Positions 1 through 10,889 of a stretch of 64,000 nucleotides of DNA are shown piece by piece. Below the pieces are notes generated by a model. The model made no database searches, was not told the origin of the DNA, and saw nothing but the letters and a program-made list of their open reading frames with translations. The stretch is from positions 180,983,364 to 181,047,363 of the forward strand of contig CM035413.1 of the NCBI GenBank assembly GCA_020310875.1. The letters run 5' to 3'. Made by a program: the position numbers and the translations under genes. Position 1 is the stretch's first letter. Every line of letters begins with the position of its first letter. The stretch comes from Ceratopteris richardii (taxonomy: Eukaryota; Streptophyta; Polypodiopsida; Polypodiales; Pteridaceae).

Positions 1-3000
1 AAATTTTATCTGGATCTACTTGGATACCTTGTGCAGATACAATGTGGCCAAGTAACTTGCCACATGAAACCGAAAACACAGATTTGTTTGGGTTTAAGCA
101 GAGTCTATACTCTCGGCATTTCTGAAAGCAGCACCGTAAATGGAACAAATGTGCTATCCACTTACCGAAAATTGAAAAATCATCGATATAAACTTGCATA
201 AATGAAGTCAGATAAGGAGAAAATATTTCTTGCACACATCTTTGAAATGTGCTTGGTGCGTTTCTCAATCCAAACCACATTACCGTACAAGCAAAGACAC
301 CCCAATTGGTAATGAAGGCAGTTTTTGGTATATCCTCTTCAGCCATTCTAACCTGATTGTAACCACTGTATCCATCTAAGAATGAATACATTTCATGTCC
401 TGCTACCCTATCAAGCATGGTATCCAGAAAGGGGATCGGGAAAGGATCTGGTACTGTTGCTGCGTTTAATTTTCGGTAGTCTACACAGATTCGCAGTTGC
501 TTATTTTTCTTTGGCACGATCACAATTGGTGAAATCCATTCAGCATGTTCTACTGGTACGATGAATCCAACTTTTAATAATCTATCAAGTTCGGCTTTTA
601 CCTGTGATGCATAATTGGGATTCATCCTGTAGCTGGGCTGTTTATTCGGTTTAGCTTCAGGCTTCAACATGACTCTGTGCTGATAGATGCGCGGATCTAA
701 TCCTTTCATATCTTTGTAATCCCATGCAAAGACGTCTGAGAATTCGCGAAGTAGTCGAATCAAATCAGCTTTAAATGTTTCCGGTAAGTTTTGCCTTATC
801 TTTATAGGTCGTGGATGTTCTACGTCTCCTAGATTGTACGAGGTCAACTGGTCTTCGGAGACATAAAACTGTTGTGGTTTCTCTGTATTGTCTGTTGACT
901 TGAACAGTGATTGTAATTCGTCGTCATGTGTTGAAACAGTATCTTCCTGCTTAGAATTCCCGGTGATCGGTACAATTGTACAAATTGAAGTACTCCAGTT
1001 ATCTATCACGGACTGTAGATCAACAGTCCCTAAGGTCATTAAATCAGCGTTATTCTTCAGAAATTCCTCTTCTTCATCATCTGATAGTCCATCTAACATG
1101 TGGACTGGTTCAACAAAATATGGTCTAGCGTGTAGTTTGCAAGGTTGTATAGCATCTAATTTTACCACATATCTATGATTGACATCTTTAAATGTAAGCT
1201 CTTATGCAGACCAGTCTTGTACTACCTTTGCATGCTTCAGCCAGGGTCGACAGAAAAGAAGGTTGTAGTCCAAAGTGGATTCTGGTAGATCTAGTATAAC
1301 AAAGGTCATTTTAAAGGTCGTAACTTGTAAAGTGATGGGTACATTTCGCACAAGTCCTACAGGATGGACTCTAGATTGATATGCCATTCTGACAAAAAAT
1401 TGAACTGGTTCGATTTCGGTCCATCCTAACCTTTTGCATAATGCTGTGGTCGCAATGTTAACACCAGAGCTTCCATCAATCAATACTTGCGTGATCTTAT
1501 GCTTTTTATACCATACTGTAATTAAGGGAACTGAATGATCAACCGTAGAATCAGGTTCTGGTTGAACTGTTGCTGTCGCCGGAATACAAGAAGGTACCGG
1601 ACTAAACTGTTGCTGGAACTGTTGTCGAATCCCAGGTACTAATGCAAGTAGTTGGACGAGAGGCAGAGTGATAGATGCCTTGGATAAAATTTCCCAGGCC
1701 TGTTGAGATTGTTTGTCCTGCTCCTTTGAACTTGAGGTTTCTGCTGATGCAAAAGTATCTGCTGTTATGTCTACTGCTGATGATGGCTCCGCTGCTGCTT
1801 CCTTTTGTTGGGTTCCTTCCTTTGTCGACGAGGCCTGAGTCACCGGAATAGGTTTTGGGAACACTGGTGGTTCTGTTGCGGTCCAACGACTAGCCTTGTT
1901 GTACATCCTATGTTGTTCTCGTATCCCTGGTTCGAATATTTCTGCTGCTGACTGCAACTGTTTACCTGATCGGGTCTGGACTGTAGCAGTTTGCGTTTCT
2001 ACCGGTGTAATTTATACCTTGTTGGCCATTGGGTTTTGCCGCTCCTTTTTCCTTTGATCATACTCAGCTGCATCCTTGCAAAATCTTCTAATGTGCCCGA
2101 ATTCACCACAAAAATGACAGCGTGGTGGTGGTAAATTGGGATTTTCCGGTGGTGGCCCGTTCTACCAGCGATTTGGATTATAGTTGTTATTCCTCTGTCC
2201 TCGGTAATTTCGATATCCTTGCTGCTGATTGTTTCTCATTTGTGGAGGCACATAATGATTGGCTGGCTGCCCTTGTTCCTGGATAATTGCATTAATAGTC
2301 GCTGTTCCCTATACTCTAGCGTTGTATGCGCAGTGTTCGGTGGTGTGTCCGGCAATGTTGCAGATAGCGCAGAATGTCTGATTAAGTGCGCAATTGGTGC
2401 TGGTATGTCCTGAATTTTTGCATGTGGTGCAATATACTTGTTTGGTCACATCTTCGGCAACATGTTGTTTGTTTTTGCCCACTCCAGATCTTCTGTAAAT
2501 CCGCCGACTTTGTTTTCCAGCTGTAGAGTCATTGCGATGACTGCATCAAGTGTCATAGCTCCGACACATCTTATGATCATGATCTGCTTAAGTTGAGGAA
2601 CCAAGCCATTGATGAACCACTGGGTAGTAACATCATCTGGTAAGTTAGCATGAGCCGGTGGTAGCTGCCTTAAGTGTGTTCTGAAAAGGGTAGCATATTC
2701 CTGTACAGATTGATTCACTCTCTGTCTGTTATTCTGCAGATAATCAAAAATTTCGGCTGGATTCTTTTTTAACCTGAATCGCTGCAAAAAAGCATCTCGA
2801 ACTGCTTCGTAGGTGCCGAAATGATTAATATCGTATTCTGTGAGCCACCTGGCTGCTTCATTGACAAGTGTAGATTGAAAGACAATGGCTTTGTAGGCCG
2901 GATCCGGTGCATGGTTGAGGACGGCGTAGCTTATCTCGAAAGTGCGTACGTGAGCATCCGGATCATCTCCTGGAAATCCACCAAACTTCGTGTATGTCAC

Positions 3001-3685
3001 TCCCGTTGGAGGTGGCCTGGGTTGACATAACTGTTGTTGTTGTTGTTGTTGTTGTTGCCCGTTCATCGTGAATATATTATAACTTTCGTCTGTATTTCTG
3101 GTCTGAATATTTGAACTACCGGAATCTATATCGTCTGATGGCACACTTTTCGGTGAAATAAGCTTGCTTACTATGTTGCGAATTTCTGTTTCAAACAGCC
3201 TTCCTTTTTTTCTTGATATCCAATGTATGAAAACTTGCTTCCAAGCACGGCAGTTGGGCTGAAGATTCAGCAGAAAGTGCTAATTCGTCACTGAATAACT
3301 GAGATTCTCTTACCGAAATATCACTGGGATAAACCGAACTTGTGCCCGAATGCGGTGTCTTTTCGCCTTCGCTGATTTCTTTGCCTAGGGTGTGTCTAAT
3401 CGTAAGTGAATCTAAATCCTTTTCCAAGAGTGTTAAACTAGATTCCAACTGCATCTTGGTAGGTTCTGGAATTACTATATCTTCGACAGACTGTGCCGAA
3501 ATAGTACTGGAATGTACCAAAGACGTAACACGTTCTACCGGAATATGACCGGAATCATCTTTAACGTTCTGAACTTTCTTGACAACTGGGTCAGCCCTAG
3601 TTGTACTTCTACCTTCCAAAGTTGTCTTTAGTACTCCAGACTGATGGTTCTTGGGGTACGTTTCGCCAGACCGAGTAACCGGCAT
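1..3685 (-). pseudogene. A1 gag-pol polyprotein, decayed, 3' end off window
   Basis: Start codon at 3685-3683 (MPVTRSGE), equivalent to the start of the intact element C polyprotein. Going down the minus strand: gag N-terminus (3685-3191), the retrotransposon gag domain with a poly-Gln run (about 3144-2446), a zinc-knuckle region (about 2440-2080), protease with DGSSGVNI where C has DGGSGVNI (about 1500-1440, with the ILD..LLFCRPW strand near 1260), then the linker and the RT N-terminal half down to base 1. The frame changes between 3191 and 3144 and again before 1957. There are nonsense changes relative to C and A2, e.g. near 2163 (Trp to stop). The Gag-Pol of this copy is not translatable as one chain. 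Unlike A2 it keeps the protease-to-RT region, so it shows what A2 has lost. Confidence 0.9.
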
Positions 3686-3811
3686 TTATCATTTTCCATA
3701 TTAATCGTTGATTATTACTAACGAAACAGTTTGCAACAATCTGGTTCTGTTGCTACTGACAATCAAACAATAATCTGATTCTGACAGATGACTGGCAATC
3801 TTGATGCCACT

Positions 3812-3829
3812 TTCCCACAGGCGGCGCCA
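3812..3829 (-). other. Primer binding site of A1
   Basis: On the minus strand TGGCGCCGCCTGTGGGAA follows the LTR after two bases, the usual place for minus-strand DNA priming. A2 has TGGCGCCGTCTGTGGGAA at the same point. The first eight bases agree with the tRNA-Asp type site of element D but the rest does not, so I do not assign the tRNA. Confidence 0.8.
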
Positions 3830-3831
3830 AA

Positions 3832-4846
3832 TGTTAAATGTTAATCGTTAAATTTCCAATTTCAGACTCAAAATACTTTCAAATTCATACGTTTCCGAAC
3901 CTTTCCTAACCGTAAATTACCTCTTAGCTACGTGGGTCCTTGGGAGTGGTAGGGGTCTGTTAGACAGAGGCCCTGTACTATTTTCCCAACTTATTACACA
4001 ATCATAATTACTTCTAGCGTCTTAGTTCCGAGCGCAATTCTGAACAACCGATGACTGTTCGTTGTACTGGACTTAGAATTTCTGAACTAATCCTGCTATG
4101 ATGGTCTGAGCAGTAGTCCGGTGACTTGTGTCCAATAGAATAATCTACTTCAATAAACGAAGATCACCTAATACGTACTTCTTCAGAATAGACAGGTATA
4201 CCAAACACATATATATATATATACTGAAATTATACAACTCATCGTATACCAATTACGAGTAACAAATGTCCTAACAACAAGCGACTTGTTACAGGCTTAA
4301 CAATGACCTACTCGCACTTCAATCGTTACAGATACTAGTTTTCCTGTGATCGGAATCAACATTGAACGTAGACTACTGCATCGAACTTGGTCACTTACCA
4401 AAATGGTTAACATGCGATCAGTTCGGAACTACTTCCATACTTCCTTGTTCAGTATACTACTGACAAGTAACACACTGCACTTATTAACACTCAGAGACAC
4501 ACTCAACCATTACCAAACAGATTCGTAACACAAGATTACTAATTCGCAACTCTGCACTATGGAGTGAATAAATGACTAACCAAGTGCAGAACAGAACCGA
4601 AATCAACACAAACAATACTCAGAATTTGTAACAGTGTAATAATAATCTGACAAATAATCAGGCGAACAAACTGGCAATTCCAAGAAAAAACCGTTTCTCA
4701 CAAGCGTCTCTCTCGCCATTCTCTTTACATTGCTTTATATATCTTTTTTCAAGATGCGCGTACCAACTTTTTTTTTGCACGGATTTTGATAATTCCGGTA
4801 TATCAGGCGGTCATTACGTCTGTCCCACTCCGGCGGTCATCTAACA
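3832..4846 (-). repeat. 5' LTR of A1 (1015 bp)
   Basis: Begins TGTTAAATG and ends CTAACA on the plus strand, a TG..CA LTR with short inverted ends. The matching LTRs are 54760-55776 (A2 3' LTR, 1017 bp) and 63651-64000 (A2 5' LTR, cut by the window). It contains a short TA run near 4208-4222. A block at about 3934-4003, which is U5 in sense direction, is shared with the otherwise different LTR of element C. Confidence 0.93.
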
Positions 4847-5560
4847 CTCATGTTTAAGCTTGTATACCCCTTTAGAGCCAATGGCCTGTTTTCTTAGAGG
4901 CAAATCACATAAAGATCAAGTACCATCCTTCATAATAGCATCATGTTCTAATTGCATAGCACCCATCCAGTTTTCTAAATTATGTGGCTCATCAAATGAA
5001 ATAGGCTCATTCTCATCACAAATACTAGTGACAGCCATTGCATAGCAATGTGATGTAAAAGAATCAGTATGAGGGCCTGACCGAGTACAATATGTCAATG
5101 GTGCACCTAATTTGCTATCTCTCAAGGTCTACACCAACCATTTAGCCATAGTTTGACCTCTTCTAGGTCAAGCTCTCATCAATAAGTACGTCATGTAAAT
5201 TTGCATTAAAAAGAAGTGATCTAAATCATTTTTTGAAACCTCTAAAGCTCCGAAATCATCTCATTTGGAGTAGCACTTGATTTTCCACTTGTAAAAAGAG
5301 GCAACGAAGTGTCGTACACATCTTTAGAACTAATTGGTGTCTCCTTGGTGCATGAAAGTAGTGACTGAATTGCAGCTTCCACAACGGCAAAACCTAAGGG
5401 AAAGGGATATAAATTGGTCGACAAAAACTTGAAGTGCGATAACAATCTAGAAATTCTTGTTTTTGGAATGACTGGTATTTGTTTTTCTAGCTTTGTTCGA
5501 GCAACCTTAATGAGTTTCTTGCATAACTCCAATCTCTCCTTTTTTAGATCTCCTTTAGGT
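4847..5560 (-). pseudogene. Copia pol relic (integrase-RT linker and RT start)
   Basis: Minus-strand translation from about 5220 to 4850 aligns with the region just before RT in element F: a PKWL-like stretch, then DSKLGAPL, EPISFDE and WMGAMQLEHDAIMKDGT, then GSKGVYK where Copia RTs have GSKWVYK. A TGA replaces the Trp after the GT pair (near 4918), and the frame breaks several times. An open stretch at 5532-5242 holds KDVYDTSLPLF, resembling F's KDVFNTLMPLF, so the linker continues there. The relic is cut at 4846 by the A1 LTR. It is a dead fragment of a Copia family related to F. Confidence 0.7.
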
Positions 5561-6437
5561 TAACATCTATCATGTGTTTCTGTAGATTGGGTCCTAACAC
5601 TATTCTCAACTCATAGGCTTTTAGCATCATTTGCAAATCTTCAAGCATGGGATCTGCTTGAATCGATCCTACCTACTCGTGCATGTATTATTCTTTTAGC
5701 AAATCTTTTTCTTCTCTTATTTGACTCTCCTTTGTAGGTTCCTTACTCATTAATGGCTCTTTCTTTTCTTCAACCATAGATCCCTCTATTTCCTTCTCCA
5801 AAGGGGAGTAGAGTTAAATTTTTGTATAACTTGGGTGATGTGAGGAGCTGATGTCCATGCATAAAATCCGCTTGGGTGTTTGCATGAGTGGCAAACGGAA
5901 CTCATGTGCCAATCATATGACAAGGAGTAGACACCTTTCCTCATATAACACAAATAACACATGCGTGTGAGAATAAACACAACTTACAAGCCTTTCAATC
6001 AATCAAGGCAACTTAAAAAACCTTTCAATCAATCAATCAAGGCATGTACTCTCATACCACGATAATAAGCGCAAATTAAAAAACCTTTCAATCAGCAGAT
6101 GTGCTTTCATAGCCTTATATTGATTGCATATATCCAAAAATACATATACGTAGAGGAATATGTCCAAAAATATATATAAGAAAGAGTTGTTTACGTTTAT
6201 TAGAGTCCAATTTTAGAACTTGGTGTGCGTGATGATTTGAGTTGTAAAATCTTCTAATATTTCTCATATGATCTAACACGCAATGTTTCCTTCATTTTCT
6301 TAATTTGAACGACATAAAATTTAAAACAATCTCATATTCATCAATTTTTTTCAAAACTGAATCAAACCATTTTTTCTTGACTCGAGAGCTCAATATTGAC
6401 CTCTATTTTCTTTCTTAGAAAACGATGGAAATATGAA

Positions 6438-6440
<3 letters not shown>
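5561..6440. other. No gene seen; AT-rich DNA with short direct repeats
   Basis: No coding or element signal that I can support. Between about 5990 and 6095 a short unit CCTTTCAATCAATCAAGGC recurs in degenerate form three times. The rest is AT-rich unique-looking sequence. Confidence 0.5.

Positions 6441-6510
<70 letters not shown>
6441..6510. repeat. (TA)35 microsatellite
   Basis: Seventy bases of uninterrupted TA dinucleotides, followed by a short GT run and a CT-rich tract (6511-6548). Open frames across it on both strands are artefacts of the repeat. Confidence 0.97.
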
Positions 6511-6511
<1 letters not shown>

Positions 6512-7384
6512 GTGTGTGTGTCTTTCTCTTTATCTTCTCTCTCTCCACACACAGAGACACCATTCAATGTTTCTGGGCTTCGTATATGGTTGTTATAGTT
6601 GCTTAATGATTCTGCAACAACCCATGAATGCAAATGTGGGAAAAAACTCAAAATGTCTAACCAAAGGGAAAAAGCTAATCTCATTTCTTGCTCCCACTCA
6701 TATTTCCAAAGAAAAATATCTGATGTGTTCTATGTCTCTACTGTGAAAATGTTTTTTTTAATCATTTTAAAGTACATTTGAAAAAGGCTGGTGCACAATT
6801 TTTTGATGAAATATGAAAATATGTATGAATTAAGTGTCCTCTCTATTGCAAAAGAAAAACATACCCATATACTTTGGCATCAATGTTTTGGACATCTCAT
6901 ACTTGTCGTCCTCAAGACAATGAAGAAAAAAGGAATGGTAGCACACTTTCCTATGTTCTGAGAGTTTCAGCAATTATGTCAAGCTTCCATGATGCGAACG
7001 CAACAAAGAAATCCATTTCCATGAGACTCTAAAAATAAAGCTCAATCTCGTCTAAAGTTGGTGCATGCTAACCTCTATGATAAAATCTTTAACCTCAAGC
7101 TCGTGTAGAGTTGTTACATGCATTAGGAGGATCTTTCTACTTTTTTTTTTTTGTTAATTTACGATCATAGTAGAAATATGTAGGTCCAATCTATCCTTGA
7201 TTTGTTTATTGTGTATAATTAATATTCATTTCAAATATGAGATAAAAAACTAACTAGAACGCAGTACAAATAGGAGATACAAAACTAACTCGAGAAGCTT
7301 ACTCCACTTAAAATGCCTTCCATTATGCATTTCAAAATCTTGCGACATTTTATTTTGTAAATAAATTTGCGTAGAAAGTTCTAT
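6511..7384. other. No gene seen
   Basis: AT-rich sequence with a poly-T run near 7141-7152. I see no coding, LTR or RNA signal here. Confidence 0.45.
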
Positions 7385-7707
7385 TGTTAGAAATAGTTAG
7401 AAAAATAGTGGTTAGAATAAGGGTCATTGTAGACCTTAGTTTTTGATATTGAAAGAAAGGTTTTCTACGAAAGTCATCAACTTTTAGTTTCACGTATGCT
7501 TTTTGAAGCCGCTCTCATGTAATCACTCTTTTCAACATAATAAAAAATTCCTATAAATACATGCACTCTGTGGACTGTCGAAACAGAGTGCATGGAGGGA
7601 GATTGCACCCAATACTGCGTTCGGTCTCATCTATTGGTGTCTCTATTTTTCTGTGTGTTTTCTGCGTTTGCAACCTCTGTGTGAGTGTGAGCAAGATCCT
7701 GATAACA
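7385..7707 (+). repeat. Copia-type 5' LTR (element H, 323 bp)
   Basis: Starts TGTTAGAAATAG, has a TATAAATA box at 7552-7559, ends in AACA and is followed one base later by an initiator-Met type primer site. A diverged, truncated copy of the same LTR lies at 54385-54638. The 3' LTR partner of this copy is not visible. Length and layout fit a short plant Copia LTR. Confidence 0.72.
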
Positions 7708-7708
7708 G

Positions 7709-7720
7709 TGGTATAAGAGC
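7709..7720 (+). other. Primer binding site of element H
   Basis: TGGTATAAGAGC, one base different from the plant Copia site TGGTATCAGAGC that pairs with initiator-Met tRNA. It lies one base after the LTR. Confidence 0.75.
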
Positions 7721-7735
7721 CTTGCATGGGTCACT

Positions 7736-8029
7736 ATGGAGGGATCTGTTTCTGTTCATTTTGGCGAATTTATCTCTGTTTGGGTGTTCTGTGTTCGCAA
7801 TCCGATTCTAATTTTGATTCCGGCTCCTACTCCGGTTTCCATTTCCGTTTTCGTTCCAGTTTCCAGAACCAGAACCTATGTTTACACCTATGTTTACACC
7901 TACGTTTACTCCTTCGGCCTACGTTTACACCTACGTTTACACTTATGTTTACACCTACATTTACACCTACATTTACACCTACGTTTACTCCTTCGGCTTA
8001 CTCCAAGGTGTCGACTAAGGCATAAATAA
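7736..8029 (+). pseudogene. Start of element H gag, replaced by a minisatellite
   Basis: ATG at 7736 opens MEGSVSVHFGEF at the usual distance from a Copia primer site, so it is probably the gag start. Within about 25 codons the frame turns into low-complexity Pro/Thr/Val and then into translated 12-bp repeats. No gag domain, zinc knuckle or pol follows before the SINE-like sequence and element D. The body of H is missing. Confidence 0.4.
7875..7997 (+). repeat. 12-bp minisatellite (TTTACACCTACG)n
   Basis: About ten tandem units of a 12-bp motif with variants such as TTTACACCTATG, TTTACACCTACA and TTTACTCCTTCG. The unit length is a multiple of three, so several frames stay open through it. 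Confidence 0.9.
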
Positions 8030-8099
8030 GGCATAACTAAGGCATTACTTTGGCATCTTTGGCACCCAAGGTTCCCTCGGAGATCGTTGGGTACGCGCA

Positions 8100-8235
8100 A
8101 ACCAATTTTAATGTATGAGTGGCAATAATGACTTTTAGATTCACCAAGGTGGAAGGATTTGAACCCACAACCTCACCCACACAAGGGAAGTGTTTCACCA
8201 CTACACTATCTCTTTGTATTGTCACTCTACTTCTC
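8100..8235 (-). mobile_element. tRNA-derived SINE-like sequence
   Basis: Minus strand carries TAGTGTAGTGG at 8208-8198, matching the Pol III A box, and GGTTCAAATCC at 8165-8155, matching the B box, about 43 bases apart as in a tRNA gene. The cloverleaf is not complete, and the sequence runs on after the B box into a non-tRNA body, as in SINEs. The 3' end and target duplication are not defined. It could instead be a degraded tRNA gene. Confidence 0.5.
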
Positions 8236-8299
8236 TTTTCTTATATTTAACACAACTTTCATCTCTTTCTTACTTTTTCGATTCCCAAGAACAACCATT

Positions 8300-8890
8300 T
8301 GTTGGCATACAAAGCAACAGAGGAGTCATGCACAATACAGCAACAAGGCCAAATCATTTTTTCCCATGGATTATTTACAACTCAAGTGATTTTAATCACT
8401 ACACAAACATTGTAAATCCCGTTTTTGGTAGAATAGACTCCATTTTGTGCAAGCCGAGGAGTCCTCGAGCTTGAGGAGTATTAGAAGTACCATCGTACCA
8501 AGTTTCATAATTTTTAGACTTCGTTTGAGCCCTCAAATAAGCCCTGGAACCTAATTTTTAACTAGGCCGGACACTAGGTCTGGACAGGGCCAAAACTAGT
8601 CAAAAAACTATAAAAAGAGCTAGAGAGCTCATTTTTGGGGTTAGATTGTTTGTGAATTGAGCTTCTGTAAGAGACCTATTGATTAATGAAAAGAACTCCA
8701 TTGTTCCTCTCCTTGTTCTTGCCTTGTGTGCGCGTGTGTGTGTATGTGTGTGCATGCTTGTGTGCTTCTCACTCACGCACTTGTGCCTTCACTTGCTCAT
8801 AGTCTTCATACTAGTCCTCACGTCTCCACGGATTGACAATTATGAGGTGAATCTTCTCACGTTGGTACTCACCATTGTGCTAGAGTGACA
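8300..8890 (+). repeat. 5' LTR of D
   Basis: TGTTGGCATAC to GAGTGACA. Three visible differences from the 3' LTR, at the CAATACAG/CAATACGG, GAGCTTCTG/GAGCTTATG and TGTGTGCATG/TGTATGCATG sites. Includes a TG-rich stretch near 8726-8755. Confidence 0.96.
8609..8616 (+). promoter_or_regulatory. TATA box in the D LTR
   Basis: TATAAAAA sits just past the middle of the LTR, as expected for the U3/R promoter. The same sequence is in the 3' LTR. The start site is not determined. Confidence 0.6.
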
Positions 8891-8897
8891 CCAAATT

Positions 8898-8915
8898 TGG
8901 CGCCGTTGCCGGGGA
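8898..8915 (+). other. Primer binding site of D (tRNA-Asp type)
   Basis: TGGCGCCGTTGCCGGGGA lies seven bases after the LTR. It is the exact complement of the 3' end of plant cytosolic tRNA-Asp(GUC) including CCA, a primer reported for Athila-type elements. Confidence 0.92.
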
Positions 8916-9280
8916 GAGAGCTTCGAGGACGAGCGTGTGATGGTAAGACGTCGAGTTGAGACATTGGAGTTATAGGTAATATCCTTCTTTCTCTTAATTT
9001 TTCTTCATTTTTTCCTTACTTTCGCATCACCATCATCACCATCATCATCTCCACCATCTCCCACCTCCATCTCCATCTCCACAAAAAATTTCAGTTTTTG
9101 GTCATATTACACCCCCCACCTCATTTCCCTCATTTCATTGTGAGAGAGAGCGAGAGAGAGCTTGCATGCTATCTGTTTTTGGTGTGTTTTTGAGCTTTTG
9201 TTGCAGGAACTTGCTGTACCACCTCCTCCAGCAGTGTGCGCAGGTACGACAGACTCTGCACAGGTCCCGGGACGACGACC

Positions 9281-9302
9281 TCTGTCTGTCGCGACAGACA
9301 GA
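9281..9302. repeat. 22-bp perfect palindrome in the D leader
   Basis: The 22 bases read the same on both strands and centre on TGTCGCGACA. The same half-sites build the tandem array at 9401-10000. Confidence 0.9.
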
Positions 9303-9400
9303 AAAACTTAAAATTTTGTGAATGCATGTTTAGCACGGTAACCTACACCATTAGGGCACTCTAAATCACTAGAAGTTTCTCAAAAATTTACGTTTTTTCA

Positions 9401-10000
9401 GTCTATCGCGACAGACACCGTCTATCGCGACAGACACCGTCTATCGCGACAGACACTGTCTATCGCGACAGACACCGTCTATCGCGACAGACAGAGACCC
9501 GCGACAGACACTGTCTATCGCGACAGACACCGTCTATCGCGACAGATAGAGACCCACGACAGACACCGTCTATCGCGACAGACCAAATCACGACAGACGA
9601 CAGACAGTGTCTATCGCGACAGACACCGTCTATCGCGACAGACCAAAATTCCACGATAGACACCGTCTATCACGATAGACCAAAATTCCACGATAGACAC
9701 CGTCTATCGCGACAGACACCGTCTATCGCGACAGACACCGTCTATCGCGACAGACACCGTCTATCGCGACAGACAGAGACCCACAACAGACACTGTCTAT
9801 CGCGACAGACACCGTCTATCGCGACAGACCAAAAATCGACGACAGACAGCGTCTATCGCGACAGACACCGTCTATCGCGACAGACCAAAATTCCACGATA
9901 GACACCGTCTATCGCGACAGACACCGTCTATCGCGACAGACAGCCCCCACGATAGTTTGTGTCTATCGCGACAGACACCGTCTATTGCGACAGACAGACA
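9401..10000 (+). repeat. Hairpin-forming 19-bp tandem array in the D leader
   Basis: About 22 copies, by hand count, of GTCTATCGCGACAGACACC, some with inserted variants such as CAAAATTCCACGATAGACACC. Each unit is nearly self-complementary: GTCT pairs with AGAC around a TCGCGA core. The array lies between the primer site and gag, so it is in the untranslated part of the genomic RNA. The remaining leader on either side (8916-9400, 10001-10889) shows no gene; 10889 is directly before the gag ATG. Confidence 0.93.
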
Positions 10001-10889
10001 TTTTCAGCAAAAATTAAGGGGTAAATTTTTGGAAATTTAGGCTAAATTTTGGGCATATTTGCACTCTCAAATACTCATACACTTACAAAGGCCTTAGGAA
10101 AATGCATTAAAACCCCTGAAAGGTTCTGTTTGTCTAGTTAACCCCCTAAACCCTGAACGGTCATAACTTTTTCATACGAAATCCATTTTTTGAGCTCTAG
10201 GGCTTGTCGGAAAGCTCTTGGCATATACTACACGCCCTCAACTGTTTTTTATAAGAATAACGCGTTGATTTTCAGATAGGATATTTGGAAGTTGACACAC
10301 AGAGGGGTAGAAACACCAAGGGAGCTCTAGAGGAAATTTCTAGCAATACAAAAGGGGGAACAAGGGTCATTAAAAAAGTGTCTGAAATGAATTGTCTGTC
10401 AATTGAAAGGTCAACTTGGAGCTAATCTTGAGACTGATGCAGGTCTATTGAGAAGCAATTGAGAGCGTCCAAGCAAGGGTTTTGCGCAAGCTTGAGAATC
10501 AACTTCTCGAGCACTAAAGAGCAAGGTTCAACAAGAAAGGTCGGAATACTCTCAACCCCTCTTCGTCAATTCCTAGCTTAGGCTAAGAACGATTAGAAGT
10601 AGGAGTAAGTCAGGGCTACGATAGGCAACTATCAAGTTGAAGCATACCTAAACTTTCAAGCTCAAGCTAAGGGCATAATCCTTGTACTGTCGAGAATTTT
10701 AAAGGGAAATAACTTAACGTGGAACGATCAACTGTAAGTGCGAAACAACATTCAAATATTCCTGACGACGTGATATCAGACAAGACCTTAAACACGATAA
10801 AATAACTAAATAGAACCAAGCGACTAATATAAAGTAACCAGCAACGAGGTTGTACTCTGGGCAAAGAACTGTGCTACTTAGATAGGCAT

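Larger units (their letters stand above)
1..4846 (-). mobile_element. Ty3/gypsy LTR retrotransposon A1, 5' part
   Basis: Minus-strand element whose 5' LTR (3832-4846), primer site and gag through mid-RT are in the window; the rest of pol, any later ORFs and the 3' LTR lie beyond the left edge. Its sequence is nearly the same as element A2 (54760-64000), e.g. 1-440 matches 62093-62538. It also aligns throughout with the intact gag-pol of element C. The outer flank of the 5' LTR is a Copia relic, so A1 landed in older repeat DNA. The target duplication cannot be checked because the other end is missing. Confidence 0.93.

Noticed and set aside
6396-6746. Open frames across the TA microsatellite
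   Set aside because: Alternating Tyr-Ile from (TA)n on both strands; no gene.
8679-8888. 69-codon frame in the D LTR, repeated at 44529-44738
   Set aside because: LTR sequence; present in both LTRs simply because they are copies.
9460-9663. Minus-strand open frame with repeated VAIDGVCRD
   Set aside because: It is the translated 19-bp repeat, with no start context or homologue logic.
9401-10000. Evenly repeated units suggesting a CRISPR array
   Set aside because: Units are mostly head-to-tail with no unique spacers of constant length, there is no cas gene, and the array sits in a retrotransposon leader.
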